A stretch of 64,000 nucleotides of DNA from Physcomitrium patens (lineage: Eukaryota; Streptophyta; Bryopsida; Funariales; Funariaceae), in assembly GCF_000002425.4 (NCBI RefSeq), contig NC_037257.1, positions 11,780,627 to 11,844,626 on the forward strand, read 5' to 3'. This document shows positions 62,145 through 64,000 of this stretch, piece by piece. Made by a program: the position numbers and the translations under genes. Each line of letters opens with the position of its first letter. The stretch's first letter is position 1. The notes below the pieces were generated by a model. That model searched no databases. It worked only from the letters and a program-made list of their open reading frames with translations, and had not been told where the DNA came from.

Positions 62145-62457
62145 CATCCAAGGCCTTTTCAAATTTTTTTAAGTATTTATAATTAAAAGTTTAGACATTT
62201 TTATTATTTTATTGATTTAAAAGGCTCTTCTGATTTTTTTTATAGTATCTAGTGCCATTGTATAAATATAGAAGTAAGATAAGAAGTAATGCAACCTTAT
62301 CAATACAAATTTTATACCTATTCAAGTATTATTTTGTAATTAATTTTGTAACAAGTTTTTTTTTTAATCAAATGTCTTAGTTCTCTTGTAGTCCTTTTTT
62401 GTTGGTTATATGACTTTGTATTCTCAAAAATCATTAATTAAAGAATGATAATAATGA

Positions 62458-62494
<37 letters not shown>

Positions 62495-62876
62495 CATTGC
62501 AAATATTTGAAATTACAATTTCAAAAATATAAAATTAACATAGAGATTTGGCTCATGATTTTTTTTTTTTTTTAAAGAAAATAGGAAACTGATTACTTGC
62601 AATAGACACTTGATTTAAAGGCTGCACCATAAAACTGATAGTGAATATTTTATATTTTATTTTTGACATTAAATACAATTTCTGTAATACATGTCATTGA
62701 AACAACCAAATTTTTTAAAAATTGTTTCAGAAATAAAGTATCAGAAAAATTCAATGAAATCCATAATATTATATCCAAATAATATCATATCAAAGAAAAG
62801 TAAGAAATAGAATATGCTTTAATCATGTACTTCAGAGGCCGTCGCGTCCATCACATCCACTCCAAGAGAAGTCGGG
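62145..62876. other. AT-rich spacer
   Basis: No gene seen. Contains a (TA)n microsatellite at about 62463-62490. Confidence 0.5.
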
Positions 62877-63217
62877 TTCATCCATCCATCCATCTATCCA
62901 TCCATCTACCCATCTATCCATCCATCTACCCATCCATCTACCCATCCATCTACCCATCCATCCATCCATCCACACATCCATCCATCCATCCACACATCCA
63001 TCCATCCATCCACACAGCCATCCATCCATCCACACATCCATCCATCCATCCATCCACACACCCATCCATCCATCCACACATCCATCCATCCATCCATCCA
63101 CACATCCATCCATCCATCCACACAGCCATCCATCCATCCACACATCCATCCATATATCCACACATCCATCCATCCATCCACCCATCCATCCACCCATCCA
63201 TCCATTCATTCATCCAC
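62877..63217. repeat. CATC/CACA tetranucleotide satellite, about 340 bp
   Basis: Long array of CATC units with regular CACA or CATC-to-CACC variants, forming higher-order blocks of about 16-24 bp. All long frames across it (Ile-His-Pro-Ser on plus, Trp-Met-Asp-Gly on minus) are products of the repeat. Confidence 0.95.
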
Positions 63218-63707
63218 TCGGGGGAGAACGAACTTGCTGAAGGTGAGTGTGCAGTGCAGCACTGGCGGTGTCTCGACCAGAAAGTGCGCTCGCTGCGCTG
63301 CGAAACACGATTCATTCCATCGCCATTTGTGCCCTTTGCATTGGATCTCGACCCAGGCAGTTCCTATACCCGGGAAGCTGGTGTCTGCCGGAAGTTCATG
63401 TACTGATCTATCCCCTCTCAACCGATCACCCGCAGTTCAATGTTTTCTTTCACGTGATTTGGGTTTGTGAGATTTTCACATGCAGATGGAATTAAAATTG
63501 TTGGCCGCAGATTTGTGTTTCATTGTGAGCTTTTACTGATTGCAAATTTAGTTTCTGTTAGACGCAAGTGACTCCATCAGGATTCCTGCGTCTTTAGTAC
63601 AAGCTGGTTTTAGCTTGTAAATCATCACCTGGGATTTGGAGCGACAATCACAATTTTGCTGCATTCTCTGTGTGCAAAAAGGAGTCGGAATTGAGAGAGA
63701 GAGAGCT

Positions 63708-64000
63708 ATGTCAGGAACCCGACCGAGAAGATGCGTGGCTAACTTGGGACGTGCGCTCTTTGAGCTGCGAAGATCTTCTCAATGTACGCGGCAGGTGTTT
63801 GATACCCCTGCTAAGGAGTTCCGACATGTGTTCTCTCCAACGGACGCTGTCCAATCATCCTTGTTGGGATCATTTCTTGGGGGGAGGTTGTCTAGGCAAC
63901 AAGAATTCATTCAATTTCTGGATCATGGGCAATCGATTGAAAGGTGGTGGGTCACGTCCAAGACTATGCCTCAGGTGTGCAAGGCTCAATATCTCATAGT
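63708..64000 (+). CDS. 5' end of a gene with organelle-presequence-like N-terminus (runs off window)
   Basis: The frame from ATG at 63708 stays open for about 97 codons to the window end. It begins MSGTRPRRCVANLGRALFEL and the first 40 residues hold many Arg, several Ser/Thr and only one acidic residue, as in mitochondrial or plastid presequences. It continues with HVFSPTDAVQSSLLGSFLGG and RQQEFIQFLDHGQSIERWWV; no family recognised. Sequence from 63220 onward is balanced in composition, like the other gene islands, and a GA-rich leader precedes the ATG. CAG|GTGTGC near 63974 could be a donor, in which case the exon ends there. Confidence 0.55.
   Translation, partial: MSGTRPRRCVANLGRALFELRRSSQCTRQVFDTPAKEFRHVFSPTDAVQSSLLGSFLGGRLSRQQEFIQFLDHGQSIERWWVTSKTMPQVCKAQYLI

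Noticed and set aside
62825..63406. 193-codon Ile-His-Pro-Ser protein and antisense Trp-Met-Asp-Gly proteins
   Set aside because: Pure translation of the CATC satellite.
63670..63999. 109-codon frame starting 63670
   Set aside because: Overlaps the better frame from ATG 63708, which stays open past the window and has a coherent presequence-like start.
1..64000. CRISPR arrays, bacterial operons, rRNA or tRNA genes
   Set aside because: None seen on either strand; the direct repeats present are microsatellites or LTRs.

Overview
This is a plant nuclear window, most like a bryophyte (moss-type) genome. Five intron-bearing or intron-poor plant genes sit as islands in very AT-rich DNA, introns are short GT-AG types, and the retroelements are Ty3/gypsy chromoviruses that carry a chromodomain and have decayed by C-to-T / G-to-A change. 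There are no prokaryotic features. I cannot name the species from sequence alone.

Layout. 1-5570 (+) is the 3' part of a UPL3/UPL4-type HECT ubiquitin ligase, spliced here from ten exons, with the catalytic Cys and the FDLS end. 9745-11398 (-) is a three-exon ATL-type membrane RING-H2 ubiquitin ligase. 14527-14988 (+) is a broken SKP1-like gene that keeps its intron. 19702-21891 (+) is a complete nine-exon SnRK2 kinase of the ABA-responsive subclass III type. 27823-29632 (+) is a four-exon gene joining two LysM domains to an i-type-lysozyme (destabilase)-like domain with the catalytic Glu and Asp in place. 30098-30366 (-) may be a tiny two-exon gene. 31554-33857 (-) is one long exon coding for a coiled-coil, probably nuclear protein of unknown role. 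The right edge (63708-64000, +) opens a further gene with a basic, organelle-presequence-like N-terminus.

37475-62144 is a nest of one chromovirus family. E1 (37475-52114, -) is old and carries three later insertions: E2 (39173-45566, -), a nearly complete copy with two 561-bp LTRs and a 5-bp target duplication; a 2072-bp solo LTR of another family (46074-48145); and a reversed solo LTR of the E2 family (48841-49401). E3 (52478-58268, +) and E4 (60187-62144, -) are older, truncated copies. The family has two unusual features. An 11-nt segment just after the 5' LTR is complementary to the LTR exactly where transcription should begin, the arrangement used for self-priming rather than tRNA priming. 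A third reading frame of about 121 codons follows the chromodomain in E2 and E3 but is missing from E1.

Functional themes are ubiquitin tagging (HECT ligase, RING-H2 ligase, SKP1 relic), ABA/osmotic signalling (SnRK2) and peptidoglycan or chitin handling (LysM-lysozyme). Nothing suggests the genes are co-regulated; they look like ordinary independent plant genes separated by transposon debris.
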